64,000 bases of DNA from assembly GCA_028277445.1 (NCBI GenBank), contig JANQGG010000023.1, positions 1-64,000 on the forward strand, given 5' to 3'. The notes under the pieces are model-generated. The model had not been told where the DNA came from and searched no databases. It was given only the letters and a program-made list of their open reading frames with translations. Position 1 is the first letter of the stretch, and the number at the start of each line of letters is the position of its first letter. This stretch comes from Chloroherpetonaceae bacterium. Lineage in GTDB: Bacteria; Bacteroidota; Chlorobiia; Chlorobiales; Chloroherpetonaceae. Shown here piece after piece: positions 43,280 to 52,369 of the stretch. The translations under genes and the position numbers were made by a program.

Positions 43280-45031
43280 TTATTCCATAGCAGTTAGTTC
43301 GTCTTCAAGCAATTGTTTTTGATACAGCTCTGCATACAGGGAATTAGACGCAAGCAGTTCATCGTGAGTACCTTGTTCGGCAATGCACCCATCAGCCAAA
43401 ACAAGAATTTTATCAAAATTTTTCACGGAGGATATACGATGACTGATTAGAATAACTGTCATTTGATTGGCGAAATCATCCAGATTATTGAGGAATGAGT
43501 TTTCAGTTTTGGTATCCACGGCTGAAAGAGAGTCGTCAAGGATTAAGATTTTAGGTTTGCGAATGAGCGCTCTTGCTATAGAAGTGCGTTGTTTTTGTCC
43601 GCCCGAAAGCGTGATACCGCGCTCGCCAAGCATCGATTCAAATTGATTTGGAAAGCCCAGAATATCCTCATAAATCATGGCTTGTTTTGCAGCCTGCTCA
43701 ACATCGTTTTTAGAGTAATTTGGTAATCCAAAGCCTATGTTTTCTCGAATGGTGTCGGAGAATAAAAAGTAGTCTTGTGGTACAAAGCCAATAGCTTTTC
43801 GTAAAGTTTGCAATGGAATTTGTTTTAAGGAAACGCCATCAATGGTTATGGTTCCTTGAGTGGCATCCAACAAACGGGGTATTAGATTAACCAAGGTTGA
43901 TTTTCCCGAACCGGTTGCGCCAACTATGGCCAGTTTCATCCCTTTTTCAATGCGAAACGAAATGTTTTTCAGAATGAGCTGAGAAGGATTTTTTGGGTAA
44001 GAAAAGCTGACATTTTCAAATGCAATATCGCCTTCAAGCGTTTTAATGGCATGATCCACTTCCGGAGAATCTATGATTTCAGGCTTTGTTTCAAATATTT
44101 CAATCAAACGTTTATTGGCTGCAGCTGCTCGTTGAACCATGTTGGTGATCCATCCGATAGAAACCAGCGGCCATGAGAGCATACCGATGTAGATCAGGAA
44201 TTGTGCAATTTGACCAAGGGTGATCTCGGCATTGATGACTTTAAATCCCCCGGCCCATAAAAGGATGATGATGGAAAGACCCAGCAAACCGGTTGTTGCC
44301 GCATAAAACAGCCCCTGCAGTCTGGCCAGCTTTAAATTTTGTTTATAATACGAATTGTTGGTTTCGGAAAACCGCTCCTGCTCATAAGCTTCGCGGGTAT
44401 AGGACTTAACCAGACGAATCCCGGAGAGATTTTCCTGAACCCTGGTGGTTAAAATGCCATAATATTGCTGAAGAATTTTGGTTTGCGCATGAACCATTTG
44501 GCCAACTTTATAAACGGAGTAGCTTAAAAAAGGCGCCGGTAAAAGTGCAAAAAATGATAATGATGGCGATATCACAACCATTGCACTGAAAATGAAAATC
44601 AAACGAAACAATGTATTGATGGAGTACATTATGGCCGGACCAAAATAATTCCGCACAGCGCTTAAATCGTTACTGGCGCGTGCCATTAAATCGCCCGTGC
44701 TTCTATGCTTAAAAAATGTTAGGGATAACGATTGAAGGTGAGCGTAAAAATCGTTTTTAATATCAAATTCAATTTTTCGGGATGTAATGATTATGCTTCG
44801 GCGTACCAAAAGCATAAAAAAACCGCTTACAAAAGCGCTGCCAACTGCAAGAAGTACATATCTGAATACCATCTTGGAATCCACAGATGACTTCAGAATA
44901 TCAATGGCTTCGCCGATATATTTTGGGGTGAGTATTAAAAACAGATTATTCAGAATGACAAACAAAAAACCATAAAACAAAGGCTTTTTATACTTTAATA
45001 AATATTTATTGAGTTTTAAAAGAGATTTCAT
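43280..45031 (-). CDS. ABC exporter, fused permease and ATPase (MsbA/YheI type)
   Basis: The 583-residue half-transporter has six transmembrane helices in residues 1-310 (GFLFVILNNLFLILTPKYIGEAIDIL, SFFALLPAPFLSYSVYKVG and others). The ATPase has Walker A VGATGSGKSTLVNLIPRL, Q-loop FVPQDYFLFSDTIRENIGFG, signature LSGGQKQRTSIARAL, Walker B ILILDDSLSAVD and the H-loop LISHRISSV. It should act as a homo- or heterodimer exporting a lipid, peptide or drug. No second half-transporter is adjacent. The TPR gene upstream on the same strand ends 28 bp before its start. Confidence 0.93.
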   Translation of the reverse strand: MKSLLKLNKYLLKYKKPLFYGFLFVILNNLFLILTPKYIGEAIDILKSSVDSKMVFRYVLLAVGSAFVSGFFMLLVRRSIIITSRKIEFDIKNDFYAHLQSLSLTFFKHRSTGDLMARASNDLSAVRNYFGPAIMYSINTLFRLIFIFSAMVVISPSLSFFALLPAPFLSYSVYKVGQMVHAQTKILQQYYGILTTRVQENLSGIRLVKSYTREAYEQERFSETNNSYYKQNLKLARLQGLFYAATTGLLGLSIIILLWAGGFKVINAEITLGQIAQFLIYIGMLSWPLVSIGWITNMVQRAAAANKRLIEIFETKPEIIDSPEVDHAIKTLEGDIAFENVSFSYPKNPSQLILKNISFRIEKGMKLAIVGATGSGKSTLVNLIPRLLDATQGTITIDGVSLKQIPLQTLRKAIGFVPQDYFLFSDTIRENIGFGLPNYSKNDVEQAAKQAMIYEDILGFPNQFESMLGERGITLSGGQKQRTSIARALIRKPKILILDDSLSAVDTKTENSFLNNLDDFANQMTVILISHRISSVKNFDKILVLADGCIAEQGTHDELLASNSLYAELYQKQLLEDELTAME

Positions 45032-45059
45032 GGAGTTACTAATGGGTTGGAATCACTAT

Positions 45060-46364
45060 CTAAGATTTTTTCTTCACTGTTTGCCTTAATGCTTCATCAA
45101 CCAGCTTTTTAAATTCGTCCGTTCCAATCTTTTCTTCGATGGTATCCAAGCTGTCTTTAACAAGATGCATCCAATTCAAGTTTAGGTGATTTAAGAGGGT
45201 TTTGGCAGCTATAAAATATTTGATGCTTTCTCTATACATCCCTTTTTCTTCATAAACCCGGCCTGTAAACGAGAGACAAATGGCCATTTTTTTCTGATCG
45301 TGGTTTTGGCGTGCTAGTTCAAATCCCTGGTGATATTTTTCTACCGCTTCTTTATATAAGCCAATTTCATTATAGATAGAACCAAGATTGATGATTGAAT
45401 TAATTTCGATAGATACGGCTTTGGTGTGTTTGCAGAGATCAATACTTTGGTTGAAATAATCGATGGCTTTATCAAATTCGCCCAAGTCCTGATACAAAAT
45501 ACCCAATTGATATTTCGACGTTGAAAGGCCATTTTTATCGTTTATTTCTGAAAAGACTCGCTCGCTATCCTGGTAGTGAAGTCTGGCTTTATCGTAGCAT
45601 CCCCAAATGTGCAAGATGATTCCGATATTTAGCATGATCTTGGCAAAGACCACCGGATTGTTTGATTCACTTTGGTATGCCAGGATTTCATTATAAGCTT
45701 CAAATGATTTTTCGTACTGTTTATCGTGAAAATAAGCTTTGGCCAGTTCCATGAGATGAGGTAAAAGCTCGGTAGGAAGAATATCCGGTTTTTGGCGAAG
45801 CTCTTCGAGCTTTTCTTCAAGGTGTGCTAAACTTTGTTCTTTTTGAAACCCGTTTTCTGAGTCATCAAGAAGTAATTCCACTTCACGAGAAAAGTCTTCC
45901 TGGGGTTTGACATCTATAATTCGGTTTGAAATGGATTTCCAAAAATGGGGCGCCCTGCGGTAGGCGATATCGATAATAAACGCTGGAAGACAAAAGATGA
46001 TGGATATGGGCAAATGGCTGATTTCTCTACCGAATGCATCCAACAGAATGGCAACCTGCTCTTCATTTTTATGATCGTTGACTTCCTGACCAAAGCTATT
46101 GACTACAACAGCATCAAGATTTTTTTCACTTTGTTCTATTTCATTCTCGATTTGATGCAACAAATTGACATGCGTTGAAAAACTGGTTTCGTGGATCTCA
46201 ATTCCTTTTAGCTCAGCCAGTTGACTTAGGTTGCTAATAAATTTTATTCGGCTGACCGGAGAATTAAGCTTTACAATTTGCAACTCATGCTTTTTCTGAC
46301 TCAATTCATTTTTGATATCAGAAATCAGAGCCCCTAAATAAGGTTTGAGTTCATGCTGCAACAA
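45060..46364 (-). CDS. TPR protein with N-terminal NTPase-like domain lacking motifs
   Basis: The 434-residue cytoplasmic protein has two halves. The first ~150 residues include IIFCLPAFIIDIAYRRAPHFWKSISNRIIDV, which resembles the 'LWLPE..L..LAREAPDFWSWRSGVF' block in TPR proteins of cyanobacteria and actinobacteria; there it belongs to a P-loop-like domain, but no Walker motif is visible here. The second half (about 205-400) has at least five TPRs (AYFHDKQYEKSFEAYNEIL, KARLHYQDSERVF, EFDKAIDYFNQSIDLC, YKEAVEKYHQGFELA, MYRESIKYFIAAKTLL). It is a probable scaffold. The start is TTG at 46364 or 46361; no ATG is close. Confidence 0.78.
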   Translation of the reverse strand: MLQHELKPYLGALISDIKNELSQKKHELQIVKLNSPVSRIKFISNLSQLAELKGIEIHETSFSTHVNLLHQIENEIEQSEKNLDAVVVNSFGQEVNDHKNEEQVAILLDAFGREISHLPISIIFCLPAFIIDIAYRRAPHFWKSISNRIIDVKPQEDFSREVELLLDDSENGFQKEQSLAHLEEKLEELRQKPDILPTELLPHLMELAKAYFHDKQYEKSFEAYNEILAYQSESNNPVVFAKIMLNIGIILHIWGCYDKARLHYQDSERVFSEINDKNGLSTSKYQLGILYQDLGEFDKAIDYFNQSIDLCKHTKAVSIEINSIINLGSIYNEIGLYKEAVEKYHQGFELARQNHDQKKMAICLSFTGRVYEEKGMYRESIKYFIAAKTLLNHLNLNWMHLVKDSLDTIEEKIGTDEFKKLVDEALRQTVKKKS

Positions 46365-46497
46365 GGCGTTCTAAATAATTGGTTGATAGAATTGTGAGAT
46401 GTTTTTTACACAAATAAAAAATAATTTACACAAATTCAATCTGATTTTTATCTTTCAATATCAACTATTAGGATAATTTTACCCTATACGACCAATT

Positions 46498-46902
46498 ATG
46501 AAAGGATTCGAAGCAAAAAAACTCTACTATACAATTGGTGAGGTTAGTAAAATTACAAGCCTGCCCGCCTATCTTCTGCGGCAGTGGGAAAGCGTATTTC
46601 CTAATCTTTCTCCTTCCCGAAATCCCAAAGGAAATAGAATTTATACAAATAAAGATATTGCTGTAATTCTAAACATTAAAAATTTAGTCTATGACCAAGG
46701 CTATACGGTAGAGCGTGCAAAATATTTGATGCAAAATGAAAATGAATCGGAAGACCAACATGAAAAGACAAAAGCGTTGTTAAAAGACCATCAGGTTTCT
46801 ATAAAACAACAAATTCAGCATCAAACCAACTCCGATAAAAACAAACGAGCCTTAATTGAAATAAAAGGTTTTTTGGAGGAGCTTTTAGCTAAATTTTCTT
46901 AA
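46498..46902 (+). CDS. MerR-family transcriptional regulator
   Basis: The 134-residue protein has the MerR winged helix-turn-helix: YYTIGEVSKITSLPAYLLRQWESVFPNLSPSRNPKGNRIYTNKDIAVILNIKNLVYDQGYTVERAKYLM (about residues 10-80). The LRxWE and 'R...G.R.Y...D' marks are intact. The remaining ~50 residues are helical and lack a recognisable effector domain. It is divergent from the TPR gene across 133 bp, so it may regulate itself or that gene. Its stop overlaps convergent rmlD by 4 bp. Confidence 0.88.
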   Translation: MKGFEAKKLYYTIGEVSKITSLPAYLLRQWESVFPNLSPSRNPKGNRIYTNKDIAVILNIKNLVYDQGYTVERAKYLMQNENESEDQHEKTKALLKDHQVSIKQQIQHQTNSDKNKRALIEIKGFLEELLAKFS

Positions 46903-47822
46903 TGCATGGTTTGCTGCAAGTATTGAGATTTAAACATGCGAAGGCTTTCTTTTAACGACAAAAAACGATACCCGAGTTCACTTTCAGCTTTAAGCGTAAT
47001 TAAACCGGAGTTAAGAGGACGAGGCGCTAATTGATTTAAATCTCTTGTTTTAATTGGCTTAATTAGAGATGGATCATAATCAAAAGTTTTTGCAAGGGCT
47101 ACAGCAAAATCGTAGCGACTGATAATTTCAGAACCGGCAATGTTGTAAATCCCTTTTTTATTTTTTTTTACCAGCAAATATATACCATTGGCCAAATCAT
47201 CAACTAATGTAGAGTTACCAATTTGATCATCTACAATTGTAACCGGATTTCCCTGACTAAGTTCACCAACGAGCCATGTTGCAAAATTTTTGTTGAGATC
47301 ATAACCTACGCCATAAACAACCATCGTTCGAACAATAGCCCAGTCATTGCTGGAAGATCGCACAACGTTTTCCGAGGCCAACTTACCCCTGCCATAATAG
47401 CTTAGTGGATTTGGCGTGGCGCGCTCATCATACGGGCCATGCTTTCCATCAAAAATGTAATCGGTTGAGATATGGACGATTCGTGATCCGACAAGCCTGG
47501 AGGCATTCACCAGATTTTCAACACCGCTCACGTTAATTTTCCACGAGAGTTCCTTTTCGCGCTCGCATCCATCCACATTGGTATAAGCCCCGGCATTGAT
47601 GATAACATCGGGTTCAAAATTCCAGATGAGCTCTTTTACAGATTTAGTGTCGGTTATATCTAATTTGATATAACCAAAGCTATATGATTTGCATTTGGAG
47701 TAATCTTGACGGGAAGAGGTTAGAAGATCGTAATTAGAGTCTTGAGCAAAATAAGCTGTAAGTTTTTGACCCAGCAATCCATTAGCGCCGGTTATCAGAA
47801 TACGTTTGTAGCTTAGAGCCAT
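46899..47822 (-). CDS. rmlD: dTDP-4-dehydrorhamnose reductase family (RmlD-like SDR)
   Basis: The 307-residue extended SDR protein has the nucleotide-binding motif ITGANGLLGQKL, DVIINAGAYTNVDGCE, the active-site pair STDYIF and YGRGKLASENVV (YxxxK), and VRTMVVYGVG. RmlD reduces dTDP-4-keto-L-rhamnose to dTDP-L-rhamnose for surface polysaccharide. rmlA, rmlB and rmlC are not nearby, so the exact substrate is less certain; some homologues act on other sugars or support methionine adenosyltransferase. The gene lies alone between merR and fmoA. Confidence 0.82.
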   Translation of the reverse strand: MALSYKRILITGANGLLGQKLTAYFAQDSNYDLLTSSRQDYSKCKSYSFGYIKLDITDTKSVKELIWNFEPDVIINAGAYTNVDGCEREKELSWKINVSGVENLVNASRLVGSRIVHISTDYIFDGKHGPYDERATPNPLSYYGRGKLASENVVRSSSNDWAIVRTMVVYGVGYDLNKNFATWLVGELSQGNPVTIVDDQIGNSTLVDDLANGIYLLVKKNKKGIYNIAGSEIISRYDFAVALAKTFDYDPSLIKPIKTRDLNQLAPRPLNSGLITLKAESELGYRFLSLKESLRMFKSQYLQQTMH

Positions 47823-47918
47823 AGTACTTCATTTCATTGTTCAACGATCACAAAAGATAGGGATTTTGCCTAAAACATCACCATGAAAAGTATTTAAGAA
47901 CGCATCGAATCAAAACAA

Positions 47919-47943
47919 AAAAGCCGGCTTTGAGCCGGCTTTT
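47919..47943 (-). terminator. Terminator of fmoA
   Basis: Stem AAAAGCCGGCT / AGCCGGCTTTT (11 bp) with a 3-nt loop (effectively larger), read on the minus strand 21 bp after the fmoA stop and followed by a T-rich run. Confidence 0.88.
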
Positions 47944-47963
47944 AATTGAACAAAAAACTGGGT

Positions 47964-49073
47964 TTATTGTGCGTAAAGCACTTCAAATTGACCTGTTCCA
48001 CCTTTACAAACGTGCTCGGTCCATTTAGCGTAAGTTCCGCCAAACCATTTGTAAGTCTCAGCATTTTGAGATTTGAACTGAGGAGCGGTGTAACGCATTT
48101 TGTATCCTTTTGGCAAGGTAACGGTAAGTTGAGAGTCAACTTTAAAGTCGTTGTATTTACCGACGATACCATGGTGAACCAAAGGAATCAAAGGATGGTT
48201 CAAGACACGACGAAGTCCGCCGCCGGCATCAACAGAAACACCGGGAAGTTCACCGTCAACTTTTACTTCAATACCTTGAGAGTCGGAACGGAACGCGCCT
48301 TCAATGGTAGCTTCACGTTTGAGAAGTTTTTCAACAGGGAAAAGCTCAGCCCAACGAGCTACAGCATCTACAACACCCGAGCCTGCATTAGAGAATCTCC
48401 AATTGGTAACGCCAAGAGGTGTTCCATCATTGCTGCCTTGTGTGCCAATGCTTACAACTTCGATGTTTGAAATACGCTGACCGCCTTCATCCAAAGCGTT
48501 TTTAGCAGGTCCGATAAACCAGAAATCACGAATCCAGTCGGAGAATGTACCGCCATTGTTGCGAATAGCAGAAAGAGTACCTTCCCAGGTTTGGATAAGA
48601 TCATCATTTTCTAAAGGTACTTTCATGAGAATATCATGAAACTGACGACCTTGCATGTAACGTGGATTTGGCACATTACGACGAATGACATCAGATCGGT
48701 AGTAATAAAGATTAACAACCGAACCTTCAAATGAAAATGCATGGGTGAAATCACCCACAGTTACACTACCATCACCAACTGAAACACGGCGTTCTGGTGT
48801 TTCGTTAGCGATGTCAGCTTCTAAGTTTAACTTTTTAACTGTACTATCGACCACAGCATCAATTGAACACGTAAAACGAACAACATCGTTATTGTTGCCA
48901 ATTGGTTTTGCTTTAATTTTAATGTTGCAGTCGGTAGGTAGTAAAGGGATGGCTGGAGTTACATTAACGTTAGCACGCCCTTTAACTTTGCCCCATGTGC
49001 TTGTACCACCCTCTAGGATGATTTCATAATCAGCACGGGCTACTGTTGATTCAGCTGCACCGAAGAGAGCCAT
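47964..49073 (-). CDS. fmoA: Fenna-Matthews-Olson bacteriochlorophyll a protein
   Basis: FmoA forms the trimer that carries excitation from the chlorosome baseplate to the type I reaction centre. The 369-residue protein is close to the 366-residue Chlorobaculum form. MALFG starts it and KGGTGQFEVLYAQ ends it. His111, His146, His293, His300 and His301 correspond to the known ligands of BChl 1, 6, 4, 7 and 3 (numbers shifted by one to three), in FTHAFSFEG, RQFHDILM and NHPLIPLVHHGIVG. The start follows a strong AGGAGA site. It is a monocistronic gene with its own terminator; no other photosystem gene is near. Confidence 0.98.
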   Translation of the reverse strand: MALFGAAESTVARADYEIILEGGTSTWGKVKGRANVNVTPAIPLLPTDCNIKIKAKPIGNNNDVVRFTCSIDAVVDSTVKKLNLEADIANETPERRVSVGDGSVTVGDFTHAFSFEGSVVNLYYYRSDVIRRNVPNPRYMQGRQFHDILMKVPLENDDLIQTWEGTLSAIRNNGGTFSDWIRDFWFIGPAKNALDEGGQRISNIEVVSIGTQGSNDGTPLGVTNWRFSNAGSGVVDAVARWAELFPVEKLLKREATIEGAFRSDSQGIEVKVDGELPGVSVDAGGGLRRVLNHPLIPLVHHGIVGKYNDFKVDSQLTVTLPKGYKMRYTAPQFKSQNAETYKWFGGTYAKWTEHVCKGGTGQFEVLYAQ

Positions 49074-49193
49074 ATTTTATTCTCCTTTTTTCTTAGTGCC
49101 TTTTAAGAAAGATTGATTAAAAAACTCCAATGTGTTTTTTTAAATTACTAATGATGAATAAGTTAATCAAAAATAACAGTGCTTTGCAAATCA

Positions 49194-49222
49194 TATAAAC
49201 ATCGAATCTTGTAGTATTTCAA
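49194..49222 (-). promoter_or_regulatory. Possible fmoA promoter
   Basis: On the minus strand TTGAAA (49222-49217) and TTTATA (49199-49194) are separated by 17 bp, about 120 bp before the start codon. The -10 is weak (an overlapping TATGAT is an alternative). A long AT-rich leader and an AGGAGA ribosome site at about 49079-49084 follow. Confidence 0.3.
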
Positions 49223-49302
49223 TAAAATGTTAAGTTTTTATTAGAAAAACTCTACGCACATTAAACTTAAACAGTTATTGTATACTTTTCCAAAGGTTTT
49301 TT

Positions 49303-49452
49303 ATGATTTTAATTGGGCATAATGGCCGAAAAAGTCGATATGGTCATCAATTTGCTTCATATGTCGATGTGCTAAAAAAAACCGATCACATGCCTACCGC
49401 AAAATTAATAATGATGTATTCTTCAAATGAATTCAAGAGTTTAGCTATTTAA
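49303..49452 (+). CDS. Small ORF (49 aa) coupled to lnt, function unknown
   Basis: An ATG preceded by AAAGG at 49293-49297 opens a 49-codon frame (MILIGHNGRKSRYGHQFASY to FKSLAI). It ends at a TAA whose last base is the A of the lnt ATG (TAATG). This overlap is typical of translational coupling and is the main support. The product is basic (Arg, Lys and His rich) with no transmembrane segment or known motif. It could be a leader peptide that regulates lnt, a small protein, or chance. Confidence 0.4.
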   Translation: MILIGHNGRKSRYGHQFASYVDVLKKTDHMPTAKLIMMYSSNEFKSLAI

Positions 49453-51068
49453 TGATTTTTAAAGAATTTAAACCATCCATTATTTCCGGCTTATTACTAG
49501 GTTTATCGTTTCCTTCATACCCGTTTATTCATTTGGAATTTCTTGCTTGGGTTGCTTTAGTGCCCTTTCTGATTGATACAAAACATGAAACGCAATTTTC
49601 GGTTTTTTTCCGGAAAAGCTACGTCATGATGGTTACACTAGCCGCAGTATCGGTATGGTGGATATCGCTTTCAACCGTTTTAGGCGGTGCGCTCACGCTT
49701 ATTGCCCAGTCGTTTTTTATGACCTTGCCCCTCATGGTGTTTTTTTATCTCAAAAAACATCTCAAATGGCATACGGCTCTTTTTGCGTTGCCATTTGTTT
49801 GGACAGCCTGGGAGTGGATATACCTTGAAATGGACATCTCGTTCGGATGGCTAAGCCTTGCAAATTCACAGTCAAATCTGTTTTTGTTGGTACAATATGT
49901 TGATCTGTTCGGGGCCTGGGCAATTTCGTTTTGGATACTCATATTTAATGTGTTAGCAATTACTCTGGTTGAAAAGCATAAGACACAGTGGCGAACAACC
50001 GGATTTGCAAAAGATTTTTCCAAGCTTCTTTTGGTGATGGTAACGCCGCCGCTTCTTTATAGTGCGTATTGTTTTTTGGTTAAGGATACCCAGGATCATA
50101 AACAAATTAAGGTTGCCATTATCCAGCCAAACATTGATCCGTTTGAAAAATGGGAAACCATGACAAGGCGCGATATTTTGGATCGTCATATGATATTGAC
50201 CGATTCAGTTTTGACAGGCCATCAGCCGGATATGATTTTATGGCCCGAAACAGCAATCCCATATTTTATCCTGTTTGATTCGGCCAAAAGGTACAAGAAT
50301 ATGCTGTTTTCAAAAGTTTTGAAATGGCAAACGCCGTTGCTGACCGGTTTTTCGGATGCGATTTATTACGCCGATAGCACGCAAAAACAAGCCGGGGCCA
50401 AATACGATAAACGCCGAAAGCAATATTACGATACGTTTAACGCGTCAATGCTAATGACGCCCGAACAAATAACGCCTCAGGTGTATCATAAAATGCAGTT
50501 GGTTCCGTTTGCCGAGCGCGTACCCTACATGGAGCATTTTTCATTTCTTTCATTTGCCACGGTTAAAATTGCCGGCATTTCCAGTTGGGGTCGTGGTGAT
50601 GAAATGAAACTCTTTTCGTTTGAATCCAAAGTGCAAGATACGGTTAAGGTGTGCGGATTAATATGCTATGAATCCATTTACCCAGGCTTTATGGCGGAGT
50701 TTGTAAAAAACGGCGCTGATTTTTTAACCATTATTACCAACGACGGATGGTTTTCAAAATCTTACGGTCCTTATCAACATGCGGCATTTGCGCGGTTAAG
50801 ATGTATTGAAACACGCCGCTGGATGGCCCGTTCAGCCAATACAGGGATATCGTTTTTTATAGACAAGTTTGGCAGAACGTACGGCGAAATTCCATGGTGG
50901 ATGCCTCTGACGACCACTGAAAACATTGGCCTTTCTAAGGAATTAACGTTTTATGTGCGCAACATAGATTGGTTTCCAAAACTATGTTTGGCTACAACTA
51001 TAGTTATCATCATTGGCGCAATCAGTTTACATATAAAGAGACGACGCAAAAGTTTTGCCAAAGAATAA
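49452..51068 (+). CDS. lnt: Apolipoprotein N-acyltransferase
   Basis: Lnt adds the third acyl chain to lipoproteins in the inner membrane. The 538-residue protein has about seven transmembrane helices before residue 210. A nitrilase-fold periplasmic domain follows (KVAIIQPNIDPFEKWE), with the catalytic triad in WPETAIPYF (Glu), KMQLVPFAERVPYMEH (Lys) and VCGLICYESIYPGF (Cys). FLTIITNDGWF and ARLRCIETRRWMARSANTGIS are further signatures, and a C-terminal helix closes it. No leaderless alternative is needed: the ATG overlaps the upstream small ORF stop. Confidence 0.96.
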   Translation: MIFKEFKPSIISGLLLGLSFPSYPFIHLEFLAWVALVPFLIDTKHETQFSVFFRKSYVMMVTLAAVSVWWISLSTVLGGALTLIAQSFFMTLPLMVFFYLKKHLKWHTALFALPFVWTAWEWIYLEMDISFGWLSLANSQSNLFLLVQYVDLFGAWAISFWILIFNVLAITLVEKHKTQWRTTGFAKDFSKLLLVMVTPPLLYSAYCFLVKDTQDHKQIKVAIIQPNIDPFEKWETMTRRDILDRHMILTDSVLTGHQPDMILWPETAIPYFILFDSAKRYKNMLFSKVLKWQTPLLTGFSDAIYYADSTQKQAGAKYDKRRKQYYDTFNASMLMTPEQITPQVYHKMQLVPFAERVPYMEHFSFLSFATVKIAGISSWGRGDEMKLFSFESKVQDTVKVCGLICYESIYPGFMAEFVKNGADFLTIITNDGWFSKSYGPYQHAAFARLRCIETRRWMARSANTGISFFIDKFGRTYGEIPWWMPLTTTENIGLSKELTFYVRNIDWFPKLCLATTIVIIIGAISLHIKRRRKSFAKE

Positions 51069-51077
51069 ACTTTGTGG

Positions 51078-52262
51078 TTATTCGATGTGATATGTTTTAA
51101 GCTTACGATACAAGGTACGTTCCGTAATGCCAAGCGTCTTTGCGGTTTTTCGCTTGTTGCCCTCGCATTTTTTTAACGTTTCTTCGATGGCATAACGCTC
51201 AAGTTCTTGTAATGTTGGGGCTTGATCGCTTTTTTTGGCTTCTTCATAAAATGATTTTAGCATATCGCGAAGCGATTCTTCTTTATCCGTTTTCCGGTCT
51301 TCTTTTGAAAGAATACTTTCAGCGCGTTCCGGCAGCAGAAGTTTCGCCGGCTCTTGTTTGGGTTTTTCAAGCAAATGGGAGAGCATGGACTTGATTTGCG
51401 ACATATCTGTTTGTAATTGTATCAGCGCGCGGTAAATCATTTCCTTTTCAAAATCATTTTCTATCGGTTCATTTTTTTTAACAAATGGCTTTTTATCCTC
51501 ACGATACAAATAATTTTCCAGCAATTGTGCAGAGATTTTTTCATCGTTTTCCAGCACAATTAAGGATTCAATTAAATTTCTAAGTTCTCTGATGTTTCCC
51601 GGCCAATCGTAACTTAAGAGCAGTTCAGCAGCCTCGGATGTAAAGCCAATGAACTGTCGGGAATGCTTTTGTTCGAAATCCCGAACAAATTTTTCGGTTA
51701 AAAGAAGAATGTCGTTACCGCGCTCACGCAAGGGAGGAAGATATAGTTCCACCGATTTTAAACGATAATACAAATCTTCCCGAAATCGGTTGTGATAGAC
51801 TTCAATTTGAAGATCGCGGTTTGTTGCGGCAACGATTCGGGTATCGACCTGGGTTGATTCGGAAGAACCCACACGTTGGAACTGGCCGCTTTCCAGAACT
51901 CGTAAGAGCTTTACTTGAGTTTCTAAAGGCAGTTCGCCGATTTCATCTAAAAAAATGGTGCCTTGATTTGCCGACTCAAAGTACCCTTTTCGAGATGAAG
52001 AAGCCCCGGTGAACGATCCTTTGACATGACCAAATAATTCCGATTCTATTAACCCTTGAGGAATAGCGCCGCAATTGACGGCAACAAACGCTTTGTTTGC
52101 TCGGTTGCTATGTTGATGGATATATTCTGCAAAAACTTCTTTACCCGTACCGCTTTCACCGGTAATTAAAACCGTTACACTGGTTGATGCAACCTGGTTG
52201 GCTAAAGATACGAGGCGTTTTATTTCAGTCGATTGACCTATAATAGCATGTGGCATTTGCAT
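51078..52262 (-). CDS. Sigma-54-dependent activator without an N-terminal sensor domain
   Basis: The 394-residue protein starts almost at the AAA+ core (IIGQSTEIKRLVSLANQVASTSVTVLITGESGTGKEVFAEYIH). It has the sigma-54 contact loop as GSFTGA (usual form GAFTGA), Walker B GTIFLDEIGELP, the arginine region RVGSSESTQVDTRIVAATN and FREDLYYRLKSVELYLPPLRER. After a ~100-residue linker a Fis-type helix-turn-helix ends it (RYAIEETLKKCEGNKRKTAKTLGITERTLYRKLK). With no receiver, GAF or PAS domain, its control must come from expression level or a partner in trans. ATG at 52262 or 52256. Confidence 0.93.
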   Translation of the reverse strand: MQMPHAIIGQSTEIKRLVSLANQVASTSVTVLITGESGTGKEVFAEYIHQHSNRANKAFVAVNCGAIPQGLIESELFGHVKGSFTGASSSRKGYFESANQGTIFLDEIGELPLETQVKLLRVLESGQFQRVGSSESTQVDTRIVAATNRDLQIEVYHNRFREDLYYRLKSVELYLPPLRERGNDILLLTEKFVRDFEQKHSRQFIGFTSEAAELLLSYDWPGNIRELRNLIESLIVLENDEKISAQLLENYLYREDKKPFVKKNEPIENDFEKEMIYRALIQLQTDMSQIKSMLSHLLEKPKQEPAKLLLPERAESILSKEDRKTDKEESLRDMLKSFYEEAKKSDQAPTLQELERYAIEETLKKCEGNKRKTAKTLGITERTLYRKLKTYHIE

Positions 52263-52369
52263 ATTAATAACGATACAAAACTGGTTTGGGTTAAGGTTAC
52301 TTGGACCGGGCTTATAAGTTCATATGTGCATTCGAGGTTGTAATACATGAAAATACTCATTTAACCGTA

